From contig NZ_WVID01000014.1 in the NCBI RefSeq assembly GCF_010091925.1, forward strand, positions 62,001-126,000: a stretch of DNA of 64,000 nt, given 5' to 3'. The stretch is from Nostoc sp. B(2019) (lineage in GTDB: Bacteria > Cyanobacteriota > Cyanobacteriia > Cyanobacteriales > Nostocaceae). A program made the translations under genes and the position numbers. This document shows, in pieces, positions 9,412 to 18,422 of this stretch. How positions within the stretch are numbered: position 1 is the first letter of the stretch; every line of letters starts with the position of its first letter. Below the pieces are notes generated by a model. The model was not told the DNA's origin, did no database searches, and saw only the letters and a list, made by a program, of their open reading frames with translations.

Positions 9412-10032
9412 ATGAATTTTTTCAAAAATAAGTTGGTCAAAATCACTGTTGTTTGCTTATTGCTACTGATAAACTTGATGGTCGCTCAGCCATCTTGGGC
9501 AGGAAAAAAATATGTAGAAGATCCAGATTACATAGAAATTACCAAAGCACTAGATACTGCCTTACAAGAGAAACAAACACAAGGCGCTACACCAGAGATC
9601 CTACAAAAAGTCTCCAATTTACAGTTTCAGAAATATATCATTGAAACTGGTGAAAAAGTTGGAATATGCCGTAATGAAACAGGAAAGACGCTGTTAGTCT
9701 ACGGTCAGAAACCCAAAAAATCTCGCTCAACTTACGATAATGAATTGTATTTGCTACCTAGTGGTGCGGAAACTGATGATGAGTGGGACTGTCAAGGCGT
9801 TTATATCCCTGGTCAAGTTGCTACAGAAGGACAGGAAGGTACACCTGCTACCGCTTTTAAGATTGTTCATGGAACTCGGTTAGTTGCTACAACTAACTCC
9901 CAAACTGGAGAGACTGAATTTAATCTCCCACCTGCGAATATTTTCAAGTCTGGCGAAGCTAACTGGTTTATTCCTGATAATTTACAAGCTGCGCTTGATG
10001 CCGGAATTACCAATGCAAAAATTGACGATTGA
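9412..10032 (+). CDS. Secreted hypothetical protein
   Basis: A clear signal peptide (KNKLVK, hydrophobic VVCLLLLINLMVA, cleavage likely after QPSWA) precedes a mature domain of about 175 residues with no motif I recognise. Two cysteines (in VGICRNE and WDCQGV) could form a disulfide. The start has a strong AAGGAG ribosome site, and a rho-independent terminator follows at 10077. Its position 103 bases after a CadD-like permease gene on the same strand suggests a linked role. It is a real exported protein of unknown function. Confidence 0.72.
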   Translation: MNFFKNKLVKITVVCLLLLINLMVAQPSWAGKKYVEDPDYIEITKALDTALQEKQTQGATPEILQKVSNLQFQKYIIETGEKVGICRNETGKTLLVYGQKPKKSRSTYDNELYLLPSGAETDDEWDCQGVYIPGQVATEGQEGTPATAFKIVHGTRLVATTNSQTGETEFNLPPANIFKSGEANWFIPDNLQAALDAGITNAKIDD

Positions 10033-10076
10033 GTAATTGTTACTAATTTAATTTGCTAATTAACCAAGAAAAACAC

Positions 10077-10113
10077 AAAAATAAGAGTCAGAGCAATTTT
10101 GACTCTTATTTTT
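10077..10113 (+). terminator. Rho-independent terminator
   Basis: Arms AAAAATAAGAGTCA and TGACTCTTATTTTT (14 bp, perfect) with a 9-base loop, ending in a T-run, 45 bases after the stop of the secreted protein gene. Confidence 0.85.
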
Positions 10114-10315
10114 TAACTTGCTCACGCCAAAAATTTAAAATTGCTAGCGAAATAAGCAAGATTATTGATTATTTTATTTGGATAAATATATGTGATTAAA
10201 TAGCCTGAATTAATCAAGAAATATTGTTGATTTAAAAATATTATTTTTTATTTTTCTGAGAAAATATTAATTAAGTATTCAACAGTTTTAACAATTATTC
10301 GACAATGCAAATTAT

Positions 10316-10744
10316 ATGAAGATAGAAGCAGAAAAATTAGAGACACAAAAATCAGAAAAAGTACAGAAGTATAGGTCAGATCGAATACGGGATCATTTGG
10401 CAAATGAACGTACTTATCTAGCATGGATGCGTAGTGGTATTGCGCTCATGGGTTTTGGTGTGTTGATTGTGCGTTTGCGTATTATCCGTCCTCCATTAGC
10501 GCCACAACCTCCTGGTAATGGTTGGAAGTTGGGTTTAGCGTTTGCTTTGGTGGGTGTGTTGACAGTGTTACTTTCAACTCAGCATTATTTCGCTGTTCGC
10601 CGAGATATTGACGAAGATACCTATCAACCGCCAGACCGTTGGATAATTCTTGCGAGTTTGGCTGTGGCTCTCCTTGGCATAGGAGTGATCTATTATGTCT
10701 TCACAGTTCCATTGGATTATTTGCAGACTTTTATGCTGGAGTGA
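10316..10744 (+). CDS. DUF202 (YidH-type) membrane protein
   Basis: A charged N-terminus of about 25 residues runs into the DUF202 signature (RDHLANERTYLAWMRSGIAL), in which Asn-Glu-Arg-Thr and Trp are conserved, followed by three hydrophobic segments. This small inner-membrane family is widespread, and its biochemical role is not established. 142 aa is the expected size. It converges on cysA with a hairpin between them. The long AT-rich leader (10114-10315) shows no other feature. Confidence 0.85.
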   Translation: MKIEAEKLETQKSEKVQKYRSDRIRDHLANERTYLAWMRSGIALMGFGVLIVRLRIIRPPLAPQPPGNGWKLGLAFALVGVLTVLLSTQHYFAVRRDIDEDTYQPPDRWIILASLAVALLGIGVIYYVFTVPLDYLQTFMLE

Positions 10745-10866
10745 TGGAGTCTGGGTTAGTGGGTGATCTGACAACTTAATCAGTTTTAGCGATCGCTCCC
10801 GTATCCCTTCTATACTTAGGGCTAATTCTAAAGAATTTTAGATGAGTTATGAATTTGAATAATTAC

Positions 10867-10896
10867 GAAACCGGATTTACACAGCAACCCGGTTTC
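10867..10896. terminator. Hairpin between DUF202 gene and cysA
   Basis: GAAACCGG and CCGGTTTC (8-bp perfect arms, 14-base loop) lie between two convergent genes. This AAACCGG/CCGGTTT hairpin also looks like a dispersed cyanobacterial repeat. Confidence 0.55.
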
Positions 10897-10918
10897 TACA
10901 CTCAATAATTCAGAACTT

Positions 10919-11938
10919 TTACCTTAAAGCATAAGCAGCAGAAAACACCTTCGTTTGTTTCGGTTGGATGTAGACACGCTGTCCCTTTCGTAGCTGAAGC
11001 TGATGGAACTGTTCTCGACTCAGATAAGCATTGAGCGTTTCACCAGACTGCAAAACTAACTCTACACGAATCTCCCAACCTAGATGAATAATTCGTTCAA
11101 CAATGACAGATGTGTCATTCTCACTCGGTTCGGTCTTAATCAAAATATCATGTGGTCGCAGAAAAACTTTGTCACTGGGAGAAGTTGCATTTTTGTTGGG
11201 TACGATACCGACATGACTAGGTAGGACGTTCACGGGGCCAATAAAACTCATCACAAACGGTGTTGCTGGGTTGTCATAAATGTCAGCCGGACTCCCAACT
11301 TGTTCTACTCGTCCTTGATTCATCACTACAATTTCGTCAGCAACTTCCATTGCTTCCTCTTGGTCATGAGTGACGAATACGGTGGTGACATGAACTTCTG
11401 AATGCAGATTGCGTAACCAAACACGTAAATCTTTGCGAACTTTGGCATCTAAGGCCCCAAAAGGCTCATCTAATAATAGGATGGGAGGCTGCACAGCAAG
11501 TGAGCGTGCTAATGCTACGCGTTGTCGTTGACCACCAGAAAGCTGGGAAGGATAGCGATCGCCAAATCCCTGCATCTGTACCAATTCCAAAAGTTCCTCA
11601 ACGCGTTGTCGTAAATGGTGTTTAGGATGCTTGCGAAGATCCATAGAAAAGGCGATATTCTCACGCACTGTCAGATGTTTAAACAGCGCGTAATGCTGAA
11701 AAACAAAGCCAATATTGCGTTGTTGTACGCTGCGGTAAGTAGCATTTTCACCCACTAACCAAATTTGACCTGCATCTGGTGTTTCTAATCCCGCAATCAT
11801 CCTTAGTAAGGTGGATTTTCCTGAACCTGAAGGGCCTAATAACGCCACCAGAGATCCATTTTTAATCTCCAAACTTACATCATCAACAGCACGAAAAGTT
11901 CCATAGTGCTTAGAAATATTGTCTACCCTAATTCCCAT
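10919..11938 (-). CDS. cysA: Sulfate/thiosulfate ABC transporter ATPase CysA
   Basis: ATP-binding subunit powering sulfate import. Walker [10 protein letters not shown] (35-43), signature LSGGQ (133-137), Walker B LLLDEP (154-159), then the H-loop region VTHDQEEA. After about residue 230 comes a C-terminal regulatory OB/TOBE-type domain with the VNVLPS motif seen in CysA. ATG 11938 is chosen over the track start 18 bases upstream because [10 protein letters not shown] is the usual beginning. It is separated from its partner permeases by 3.2 kb. The double-NIL gene begins upstream on the same strand and ends 103 bases before it, so those two may be co-transcribed. Confidence 0.93.
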   Translation of the reverse strand: MGIRVDNISKHYGTFRAVDDVSLEIKNGSLVALLGPSGSGKSTLLRMIAGLETPDAGQIWLVGENATYRSVQQRNIGFVFQHYALFKHLTVRENIAFSMDLRKHPKHHLRQRVEELLELVQMQGFGDRYPSQLSGGQRQRVALARSLAVQPPILLLDEPFGALDAKVRKDLRVWLRNLHSEVHVTTVFVTHDQEEAMEVADEIVVMNQGRVEQVGSPADIYDNPATPFVMSFIGPVNVLPSHVGIVPNKNATSPSDKVFLRPHDILIKTEPSENDTSVIVERIIHLGWEIRVELVLQSGETLNAYLSREQFHQLQLRKGQRVYIQPKQTKVFSAAYALR

Positions 11939-12041
11939 AGTTCTCCGCTCATTCAATTTGGTACATAACTATATTTAACTACGGTTTGTTGATAGATTTT
12001 AAGTACTTGACTAAAATATTAACTACAAACTGGTATTAAAT

Positions 12042-12677
12042 CTAAAGGAGATGTCCATGCATAGAAGATGCGTCCAGCCACAGTGGCAACTTTAGTTTTT
12101 CTAAGTAATTGAAACTAGAAAAAAGTTGCTGTGGTCTACCCCAGAGATCCAGATCAAACCAACCATCATCTTGCTGATTGGCTGGGAGTGATGCCGCAAT
12201 AATATTGACCGTAATGCCGTAGCGAGAAACCAAATCAGAGATAACTGGTATTTGGTAATAGTCTTTCAAGATGCAAATTTGCAAGCGCAGTCTGTGAGAT
12301 TGACCACTATAACCTTGATAGGCTTGAGTGTGCGAAGACGTAGCCAAAGGTGCAAATTCTCGTTTATTGAGTTTTTGGCTGGGAAATGGCTGAGAACTCA
12401 AATTATGCTGCATACTTCCAGCAATACTCAGCTGCATTAAATCTACTCCCAATTTCTGTAAGTACAACAGGCTACTACAGATGTGTTCTGAATTGCCTTG
12501 CAACTGTAAGTCAAACCAACCGTAGTTTTCTGTTGGTGTGAGCATCGCAGATGTGATATTAACGGTGACACCATAACGCGATACCAAACGTGAAATCACG
12601 GGTTGCCGTTGATAATGCTGAGGTATGCGAATGCGGCTATCAACTGGCGTAAGTTGAGGAGATTTCTTTTGAGACAT
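12042..12677 (-). CDS. Tandem NIL-domain protein
   Basis: Two copies of the NIL domain (about residues 15-90 and 130-208), each opening with RLQI/RIRIPQHYQ-QPVISRLVSRYG-TVNI and containing a GWFDLDLWG/QG strand. NIL is the ferredoxin-like ligand domain found at the C-terminus of methionine ABC ATPases. Free-standing NIL proteins next to sulfate transporter genes are common in cyanobacteria and may sense a sulfur metabolite (inference). The linker between copies is polar and low in conservation. It lies directly upstream of cysA in the same direction. Confidence 0.85.
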   Translation of the reverse strand: MSQKKSPQLTPVDSRIRIPQHYQRQPVISRLVSRYGVTVNITSAMLTPTENYGWFDLQLQGNSEHICSSLLYLQKLGVDLMQLSIAGSMQHNLSSQPFPSQKLNKREFAPLATSSHTQAYQGYSGQSHRLRLQICILKDYYQIPVISDLVSRYGITVNIIAASLPANQQDDGWFDLDLWGRPQQLFSSFNYLEKLKLPLWLDASSMHGHLL

Positions 12678-13092
12678 AAAAATTAAGGAATCGAGAGGAC
12701 ATGGGGATTGGGGGATAAGGTGAATAAATAATCAATACCCAGTCCCTTTCAATGAGGTACGTTTCTATCTATTGCAGATATCCAGCCACATACTGACTCT
12801 ATACTCCCTATATATAATCTACAGTTTATCGCTCCAGATATAGTATTTTGAGGTTTGGTAATACATAGTACAGATATCCAGATGAAATAGCAAGAGGAAA
12901 CACCATAATCTCAGTCAAGAATACGGTGTTTGTAAAAATTTTAAAATTTAGTAAGAAATCTCTTTAATTAACTAAGTAAATAGATGTAACTAAATGTAAA
13001 ATAAAATTTTTGTTCGTAGTGTTCGCGTAGCGTCTCGCAGAGAGCGATTTTTGCCTCTGTGTAAGGTTTTAAAGGGCGAAATCTCTATCTAA
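12678..13092. repeat. Intergenic region with a diverged element end
   Basis: Contains a STRR-like tract (GGGGATTGGGGGAT at about 12701) and, at 12968-13049, a sequence resembling the right end of the MITE-like element at 14749-15116. Bases 13012-13049 match 15041-15078 perfectly over 38 bp in the opposite orientation. The remnant AraC reading frame begins just beyond it. Confidence 0.65.
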
Positions 13093-13488
13093 AATCAGCA
13101 GCAAATAGCGGTACATTTGTTGAAACGCTATTCGACACATAAATCCATCATTAAAGAATATACTGGTGGATTACCAAAATACAAATTAAAAGAAGCGATC
13201 GCCTATATTAACGATAACTTAGACCAAAATTTATCACTGGTGGAAATTGCTGCGATCGTCCAAATGAGTCTGCATTATTTTGCTAGTTTGTTTAAACAAT
13301 CAACAGAAATTGTACCTCACGAGTATGTCACTAAATACCGAATTGAGAGAACAAAATATTTACTGACACAAGAATTATCAGTTACACAAGTTTCTCAACT
13401 AGTAGGATTTAAAAGTCAAAGTCGTTTTGCTAAAGTTTTTCGTAAATATATCGGTGTCACTCCCCAAACATTTAAGAAAGCACGTTGA
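13093..13488 (+). pseudogene. AraC-family regulator, 5'-truncated remnant
   Basis: The DNA-binding half of an AraC/XylS regulator: two helix-turn-helix motifs, around LSLVEIAAIVQMSLHYFASL and LSVTQVSQLVGFKSQSRFAKVF, ending PQTFKKAR. Full members in cyanobacteria are near 300 aa; only about 123 are left. Reading upstream of the nominal TTG at 13117, codons still spell QIAVHLLKRYS, a segment internal to the full-length family, before a TAA at 13090. That shows loss of the 5' half and not a natural short gene. A 38-bp dispersed repeat ends 43 bases before the frame begins. A shortened DNA-binding protein could still be made from TTG 13117. Confidence 0.75.
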
Positions 13489-13578
13489 ATTTTTCGGAAG
13501 ATTGCGCGAGACAAGATTATCTTGTTAAAGCTAGATTTATTTGATGAGTTATAATTTTGATTAAAAAAGAATCATCTA

Positions 13579-14055
13579 ATGTCAATCGAACAAAATAAAG
13601 CTATCGTTCTTCAGTTCTACAAAGCTTTTGACAATCGGAATATCGACCAAGCATTAACACTTCTCGCCCCCAATTTTGTTGCTCACATGGCTGGTATACC
13701 TGATCCCCTTGATGGTGATGGTTTTAAGCAGTTCGGTATGGCGTTCTATTTAGCTTTTACTAATGGTCAACACACATTTAAGGAACTAATTATTGAAGGT
13801 GATAAAGTCGTTACTTATGGGACATTTACAGCAACACATCTTGGTGAATTTCAAGGTCTTCCACCAACAGGTAAGCAAATCAAGTTATCAATCATGCACA
13901 TAGATCGCATTGAGAACGGCAAAATCGTGGAGCATTGGGGACAAGGCGATGCGCTAGGATTAATGCAACAATTAGGTATTGTTTTTATACCGGGCATTAC
14001 ACTTTTGCCGCATATCCTTCAAAGCTTTTTATCCAAGCTGTTTAAAAAATGCTAG
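13579..14055 (+). CDS. SnoaL-like/ester cyclase family protein
   Basis: 158 aa with the SnoaL-like (NTF2-fold) pattern: an N-terminal helix (NKAIVLQFYKAFDNRN), the LLAPNFVAHMAGIPDPLDGDGF block, central strands with GDKVVTYGTFTATH, and the closing IENGKIVEHWGQGDALGLMQQLG motif. Members range from polyketide cyclases to hydrolases and stress proteins, so the substrate is not predicted. A basic hydrophobic tail of about 20 residues extends past the usual end. It appears intact although both neighbours on this strand are remnants. Confidence 0.82.
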   Translation: MSIEQNKAIVLQFYKAFDNRNIDQALTLLAPNFVAHMAGIPDPLDGDGFKQFGMAFYLAFTNGQHTFKELIIEGDKVVTYGTFTATHLGEFQGLPPTGKQIKLSIMHIDRIENGKIVEHWGQGDALGLMQQLGIVFIPGITLLPHILQSFLSKLFKKC

Positions 14056-14085
14056 AGAGCGATAAAAACTAATTTAACCAGATAA

Positions 14086-14265
14086 ATTGGTTTTGGCACT
14101 GGCAAACATATATGCATCGGGATGGATGCCAAGATGAAGATTTTTTTGGCAACGTTGCTGCAACGATATGATTGGAGCGTGACACCAGAATATAAGACTA
14201 TTAACTACCAGCAACCACTGTTTCAAGTAGAACAAAAACTACAGGCGCTACTAAAAATTCTTTGA
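14086..14265 (+). pseudogene. Cytochrome P450 C-terminal fragment
   Basis: An open frame after TAA 14083-14085 reads IGFGTGKHICIGM, which is the P450 heme-ligand signature FGxGxHxCxG with the axial Cys. It is followed by KMKIFLATLLQRYDW, as in the last helix of P450s, and a normal C-terminal tail to TGA at 14263-14265. Only about 59 codons remain of an enzyme normally 400-500 aa long; the rest is absent, since the SnoaL-like gene ends 30 bases upstream. No start with a ribosome site is evident. This is a decayed relic, not a working enzyme. Confidence 0.8.
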
Positions 14266-14339
14266 AAACCATAGTAAACTTGACAGTTTCACTGCAATAA
14301 GAAGATTTTGTTCGTTATTGCTATGGATGGAAAATGATT

Positions 14340-14606
14340 TTACCAATCACCTGTTTTGGTTTCATCCCAGACTTCAAGTTCTAAGTCATGAAGGTATGTC
14401 AACCCGTTTTGAATTTGTGTATTTGTTCCTTGGAGATCAAGGTCAAACCAACCATCACCAACAGCATTGGCTCCCAGAATTGCCGCAGTAATATTTACAG
14501 TCAGACCGTAGTCAGACACTAGGCGAGAAATGACAGGTTGGGAGTGATAGCCCTTGGGAATCCTGACTCGAATCCGTTTATGGGTAAGCGTATTGTCACT
14601 AGCCAT
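14340..14606 (-). CDS. Single NIL-domain protein
   Basis: 88 aa made of one NIL domain: RIRVRIPKGYHSQPVISRLVS, YGLTVNITAAIL, then GWFDLDLQG and a C-terminal helix. It closely resembles both halves of the double-NIL protein at 12042-12677. It lies on the same strand as the sulfate permease genes, 515 bases past cysW, and was probably part of the same sulfur cluster before insertion of the repeat element. A small ligand-binding accessory role is inferred from the fold. Confidence 0.83.
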   Translation of the reverse strand: MASDNTLTHKRIRVRIPKGYHSQPVISRLVSDYGLTVNITAAILGANAVGDGWFDLDLQGTNTQIQNGLTYLHDLELEVWDETKTGDW

Positions 14607-14748
14607 ATCTAAATTATTCTAATTGCTGATCTGGATTGGTACGAAACTACTTTTACCTCTAATAGTAATTTTTTGATAGGTATTAAGCGGCTCATACCAT
14701 ATCCCACGATTTGCTTATAGTTATCGTTCAGATAACTTTTATAACTGC

Positions 14749-15116
14749 TTAAGTAGCTAGGCGTAAATAAATTAAAGTTTGTAGTGAGTTAGCGCGGTCT
14801 TCTCCCTTGGCGCTAGCCTCTCCCTTTGGGAGAAGGGGAGACGCCCGCCGTAGGATGCCCAAAGGGCTGTAGGGCGATAGCGCAGCGAAGCGCGAGTCCG
14901 CGAGCGTCTGGGGGTTTCCCCCATGAGCGACTAACTGTCTTCGCAGCGTTAGCGACGTAGGAGCGTCACCCGTTCGCGCAGCGTCTCCGTTAGGAGAAGG
15001 GTGAGGACTTTAGTCCTGATCATCCTTGTTTTGAGCGATGAATCGCTCTCTGCGAGACGCTACGCGAACACTACGAACTAAGATTTTTTTATATTTAATT
15101 ATACCTAGCTACTTAA
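14749..15116. mobile_element. MITE-like element with 13-bp terminal inverted repeats
   Basis: TTAAGTAGCTAGG at 14749-14761 is matched exactly by CCTAGCTACTTAA at 15104-15116. No transposase is encoded. Inside, bases 14789-15000 are a GC-rich mosaic of short palindromes bounded by GTGAG on both sides (14784-14788 and 15001-15005). A copy at 32466-32530 runs straight from the left end into AGGACTTTAGTCCTGAT without that segment, so the mosaic looks like a nested insertion. The element ends 5 bases past the cysW stop codon. Confidence 0.78.
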
Positions 15117-15121
15117 TTGTC

Positions 15122-15997
15122 CTATTCAACATCTTTAATACGGGTTTTCCGTTCTAAAATCTCCTTCAGCACTAAAGTCACTACTGCTAGTAATGCCAAC
15201 AATACAGCCGCAGAAAAAGCTGCCTCAGTTTCATACTGTTTATAAGCGTCTTCTACAAACAGTGGTAAGCTCTGAGTTTGGCTAGCAATATTGCCAGATA
15301 CTACCGAAACTGCCCCGAACTCACCCATTGCTCTGGCATTAGTCAAAATTAAGCCGTAGAGTAAACCCCAGCGGATACTAGGCAAAGTAACACGCCAGAA
15401 TATCTGCCAATCGTTTGCACCTAAAGTCTTAGCAGCTTCTTCTTGATCTTTGCCAAACTCCTCTAAAACAGGAATCACTTCTCTAGCGACAAAAGGCATA
15501 CTAACAAATGCCGTAGCTAGCACCATGCCTGGAAAAGCAAAGATAATCTTGATATCATGTGCCTGGAGCCAAGGCCCAAACCATCCATTTCGTCCGTAGA
15601 GGAGTACAATCATCAATCCTGCAACTACGGGCGATATAGAAAAGGGCAGGTCAATAATGCTCAGAACTACGGCGCGTCCGGGAAATTTATGACGAGCGAT
15701 CGCCCAAGCTGCACACAGTCCAAATACTGTATTTATAGGTAGAGTAATCAGAGCCAGTAACAATGTTAGTCCAGCTGCATGCAGAAAGGCGGGGTGTGTC
15801 AGGTTAGATAAAAACGGCCCAACTCCCTTTCTAAAGGCTTGGAAAAAAACGTTGAGTGCAGGGATGTATTGAACTAGGGCTAAATAGACAACTGCTATAC
15901 CAATCAAAACTGTTGGAACCCAACTCTTCTGCTGTTTTGGCTTGACTATATCTGTATTAGACCCAGATGAGTGAAAACTTGGCTCATTTACTGTCAT
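15122..15997 (-). CDS. cysW: Sulfate ABC transporter permease CysW
   Basis: 291-aa inner-membrane subunit with six expected spans. The cytoplasmic coupling loop reads [26 protein letters not shown], the EAA motif of binding-protein-dependent permeases that contacts CysA. The [12 protein letters not shown] segment is typical of CysW. Its start overlaps the end of cysT by 14 bases, which indicates translational coupling. The N-terminal 25 residues are polar. Confidence 0.92.
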   Translation of the reverse strand: MTVNEPSFHSSGSNTDIVKPKQQKSWVPTVLIGIAVVYLALVQYIPALNVFFQAFRKGVGPFLSNLTHPAFLHAAGLTLLLALITLPINTVFGLCAAWAIARHKFPGRAVVLSIIDLPFSISPVVAGLMIVLLYGRNGWFGPWLQAHDIKIIFAFPGMVLATAFVSMPFVAREVIPVLEEFGKDQEEAAKTLGANDWQIFWRVTLPSIRWGLLYGLILTNARAMGEFGAVSVVSGNIASQTQSLPLFVEDAYKQYETEAAFSAAVLLALLAVVTLVLKEILERKTRIKDVE

Positions 15998-16853
15998 ATC
16001 GTCTTGCCCACGCTTGTAAGAAATTAATTGCCAGTAATAGCACTAATGAAATTGCCAGTAGAACTACACCAATGACAGTTGCACCAGAATAGTCATACTG
16101 CTCTAAGCGTTGGAAAATTAATACAGGTGCGATTAAATCTTGGAAAGGCGTATTGGAAGAAATAATCACCGTTGAACCATACTCCCCAACTGCACGGGAG
16201 AAACCCAAAGCAACACCAGTCAAAATTGTCGGAAACAATGGCGGCAAAATCACTTTCCAGAAAGTTTGCCATTGAGAAGCACCCAGACACCAAGCTGCTT
16301 CTTCAATTTCCTGTTCCATTTCTTGAAGCACAGGTTGCACAGTTCTCACCACAAAAGGCAGTGAGATAAATACCATCGCTACCCATACACCCAAACGGGT
16401 GAAAGATACTTTAATTCCTAGAGGTTCTAGTAGCGAACCAATCCAGCCATTATTACTGTAAACTGTTGCCAGTGTTAACCCTGCTACCGACGTTGGCAGG
16501 GCAAAGGGTAAATCTACGGTGGCATCAATTACCCGTTTTAACGGAAAGTCATAGCGAACTAAAACCCAAGCAATCAGAGTACCAAAGATCCCATTGATGA
16601 AAGCCGCTAGTATTGACGTGACAAAAGTGACATTGTATGTTGCTAGCGCGATATCACTGGTTGCGATCGCCCAAAATCTCGCCGGAGGTTCTGTACTCGC
16701 TTTTAGGAACATGGCAACTATGGGGATAAATAACATCACTGTTAGATACCCTAGGGTAATTCGCCATGTCCAGGGAAGGTGCAACAACTGATGCAGAAAT
16801 CCCTTCCAAGCTGGAGTTTTACGGTCAATTTCTACAGAAGGAGATAAAGTCAT
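15984..16853 (-). CDS. cysT: Sulfate ABC transporter permease CysT
   Basis: 289-aa partner of CysW. EAA loop: [22 protein letters not shown]; the [15 protein letters not shown] segment is characteristic of CysT (CysU). Six membrane spans are expected. It is second in the sbpA-cysT-cysW order, 105 bases after sbpA with a hairpin in the gap, and overlaps cysW. Length and motifs are complete. Confidence 0.92.
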   Translation of the reverse strand: MTLSPSVEIDRKTPAWKGFLHQLLHLPWTWRITLGYLTVMLFIPIVAMFLKASTEPPARFWAIATSDIALATYNVTFVTSILAAFINGIFGTLIAWVLVRYDFPLKRVIDATVDLPFALPTSVAGLTLATVYSNNGWIGSLLEPLGIKVSFTRLGVWVAMVFISLPFVVRTVQPVLQEMEQEIEEAAWCLGASQWQTFWKVILPPLFPTILTGVALGFSRAVGEYGSTVIISSNTPFQDLIAPVLIFQRLEQYDYSGATVIGVVLLAISLVLLLAINFLQAWARRYDSK

Positions 16854-16898
16854 AGTCCAGAATTCAAAATTTAAAATTCACAAGAACTTTTCTTTTGG

Positions 16899-16951
16899 TA
16901 GTTAACAGTCAGTTATTTTGTCTACTAACAGTAACGGCTGACTATTAACTA
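16899..16951 (-). terminator. Hairpin in the sbpA-cysT gap
   Basis: TAGTTAACAGTCAG and CTGACTATTAACTA pair over 14 bp with one mismatch, 7 bases after the sbpA stop. No T-run follows. Such hairpins often act as partial terminators or mRNA stabilisers that raise binding-protein output over permease output; that role is inferred. Confidence 0.5.
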
Positions 16952-16958
16952 AAACTAA

Positions 16959-18119
16959 TTACCGTCTCCTTTGGGCTTGAATTTTATCAAACATACCTCC
17001 ATCTACAAAGAACTTTTGATCAATTGCTTCCCAACCGCCAAAGTCCTGAACTGTACCCAGAGTTTTGACTTTGGGGAATTTATCTGTAGCTGCTTTAGTT
17101 TGGGCCACTTCCTCATTCGCGGGTCGAAATCCTAATTTGACAAACTCTTGTTGTGCTTCTGGAGTATAGAGGAATTTGATAAAACCTTCAGCAACTTCGC
17201 GGTTGCCGTGCTTATCGACGTTCTTGTCTACCACAGCGATCGGATTGTCGATAGATATGTTCACTTCAGGAACGACATAATCAACTTTCTCGCCCTTTTG
17301 CTGTGCCAAGAGAACTTCGTTTTCGTAATTAATTAAAACATCTCCCTGACCTTGCTTAGCAAATGTGTCAGTGGCTTCCCGCGCATCCTTAGTCAGGATT
17401 GGTACATTACTGTAAACTTTAGTCACATATTCAGTAGCTTTAGCCTCATCGCCACCAGTTTTAATTACGGAATTCCATAGTGCGAGAAAATTCCACCTAG
17501 CAATGCCTGATGTTTTGGGGTCAGCGGTAATCAGTTTTACATCACCTTTCACCAAATCTTCCCAGTTCTTGATGCCTTTAGGATTACCTGGACGAGTTAT
17601 TAGCGCCGCCACAGATTTGGAGACAATGCCATTATTGGGAACTTCTTTCTCCCATCCTGGCTGAATCAATCCAGCCTTCTCAATCTTTTGGGTGTCTCCA
17701 GCCAATGCTAAGTGGACAATATCTGCTTCCAAACCATCGATAACAGCACGAGTTTGGGAACCAGACCCGCCATAGCTTTGCTTGAAGCTGACGGTTTGAT
17801 TATGTTCTTTCTTCCACTGTTCTACAAACTTAGGAATGATGGCTTCGTGAGCTGCTTTAGTGACAGCAAAGGAAACCAGCGTTAGTTCAACATTCTGCTT
17901 GTTGGCAGCCACAGAGCTAGCCGCAGGGGCTTCAGTAGTCGAATTGCTGACATTTCCACCACAGGCGGCGAGTGCCACACTCAAAACGGCTCCTACTAAA
18001 AATAGCGATACAAAGCCTTTGAGCGAATTCAGTCTGAACCGTGTTCTTTGTTCAGCGTAGGCGTAGCCCGCCGGAGGCATCGCTTGTAATCTTTTCAGTG
18101 GGCGCTGCCACAAAGTCAT
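16959..18119 (-). CDS. sbpA: Sulfate-binding lipoprotein SbpA
   Basis: Periplasmic sulfate receptor. The mature part is complete (KQSYGGSGSQTRAVIDGLEADIVHLAL is the ligand-loop region; ALITRPGNPKGI and DVLINYENEV follow). The lipobox LAAC puts the acylated Cys at residue 53. ATG 18119 is chosen because GAGGAGG lies 8 bases upstream; the longer frame to 18215 has no such site. Oddly, about 33 residues precede the signal peptide, and residues about 13-24 (AMPPAGYAYAEQ) are encoded by a dispersed repeat. First gene of the sulfate operon, 386 aa. Confidence 0.92.
   Translation of the reverse strand: MTLWQRPLKRLQAMPPAGYAYAEQRTRFRLNSLKGFVSLFLVGAVLSVALAACGGNVSNSTTEAPAASSVAANKQNVELTLVSFAVTKAAHEAIIPKFVEQWKKEHNQTVSFKQSYGGSGSQTRAVIDGLEADIVHLALAGDTQKIEKAGLIQPGWEKEVPNNGIVSKSVAALITRPGNPKGIKNWEDLVKGDVKLITADPKTSGIARWNFLALWNSVIKTGGDEAKATEYVTKVYSNVPILTKDAREATDTFAKQGQGDVLINYENEVLLAQQKGEKVDYVVPEVNISIDNPIAVVDKNVDKHGNREVAEGFIKFLYTPEAQQEFVKLGFRPANEEVAQTKAATDKFPKVKTLGTVQDFGGWEAIDQKFFVDGGMFDKIQAQRRR
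18048..18083. repeat. Dispersed repeat inside the sbpA leader
   Basis: The sequence GCGTAGGCGTAGCCCGCCGG and its continuation GAGGCATCGC resemble short GC-rich repeats common in Nostocales and the mosaic at 14830-14880. It is in frame and adds about 12 codons before the signal peptide. Confidence 0.6.
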
Positions 18120-18422
18120 CTCATATCCTCCTCTAAAACTACAGCTAATCGATGGGAATACAGTTATATACTGTTCATGGTAATAGATGATTGCAGGTAT
18201 CCGATCGCAATGCAAGAGAATAACAGCACATTCTCGATAGAGAATATGGAGATTCTATCACCAGTTTGATGGTTAAAACTGTAATGAGTTTCAAGTATTA
18301 AATTGTCATCACAATTAAGCGGTAGAAGGCAGAAATGAGGAGTTAGCAGATGAAGCCTCTACGCAATTTGGTGAAAACCTATTTGAAATTAAAGAATCTC
18401 CGTCGCTTCAGCCCGGAAAGTA
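18120..18422. promoter_or_regulatory. Upstream region of the sulfate operon
   Basis: 303 bases ahead of sbpA. The GAGGAGG ribosome site lies at about 18127-18133 on the minus strand. The sulfur-responsive promoter must be here, but I cannot point to a regulator box with confidence. Confidence 0.4.
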
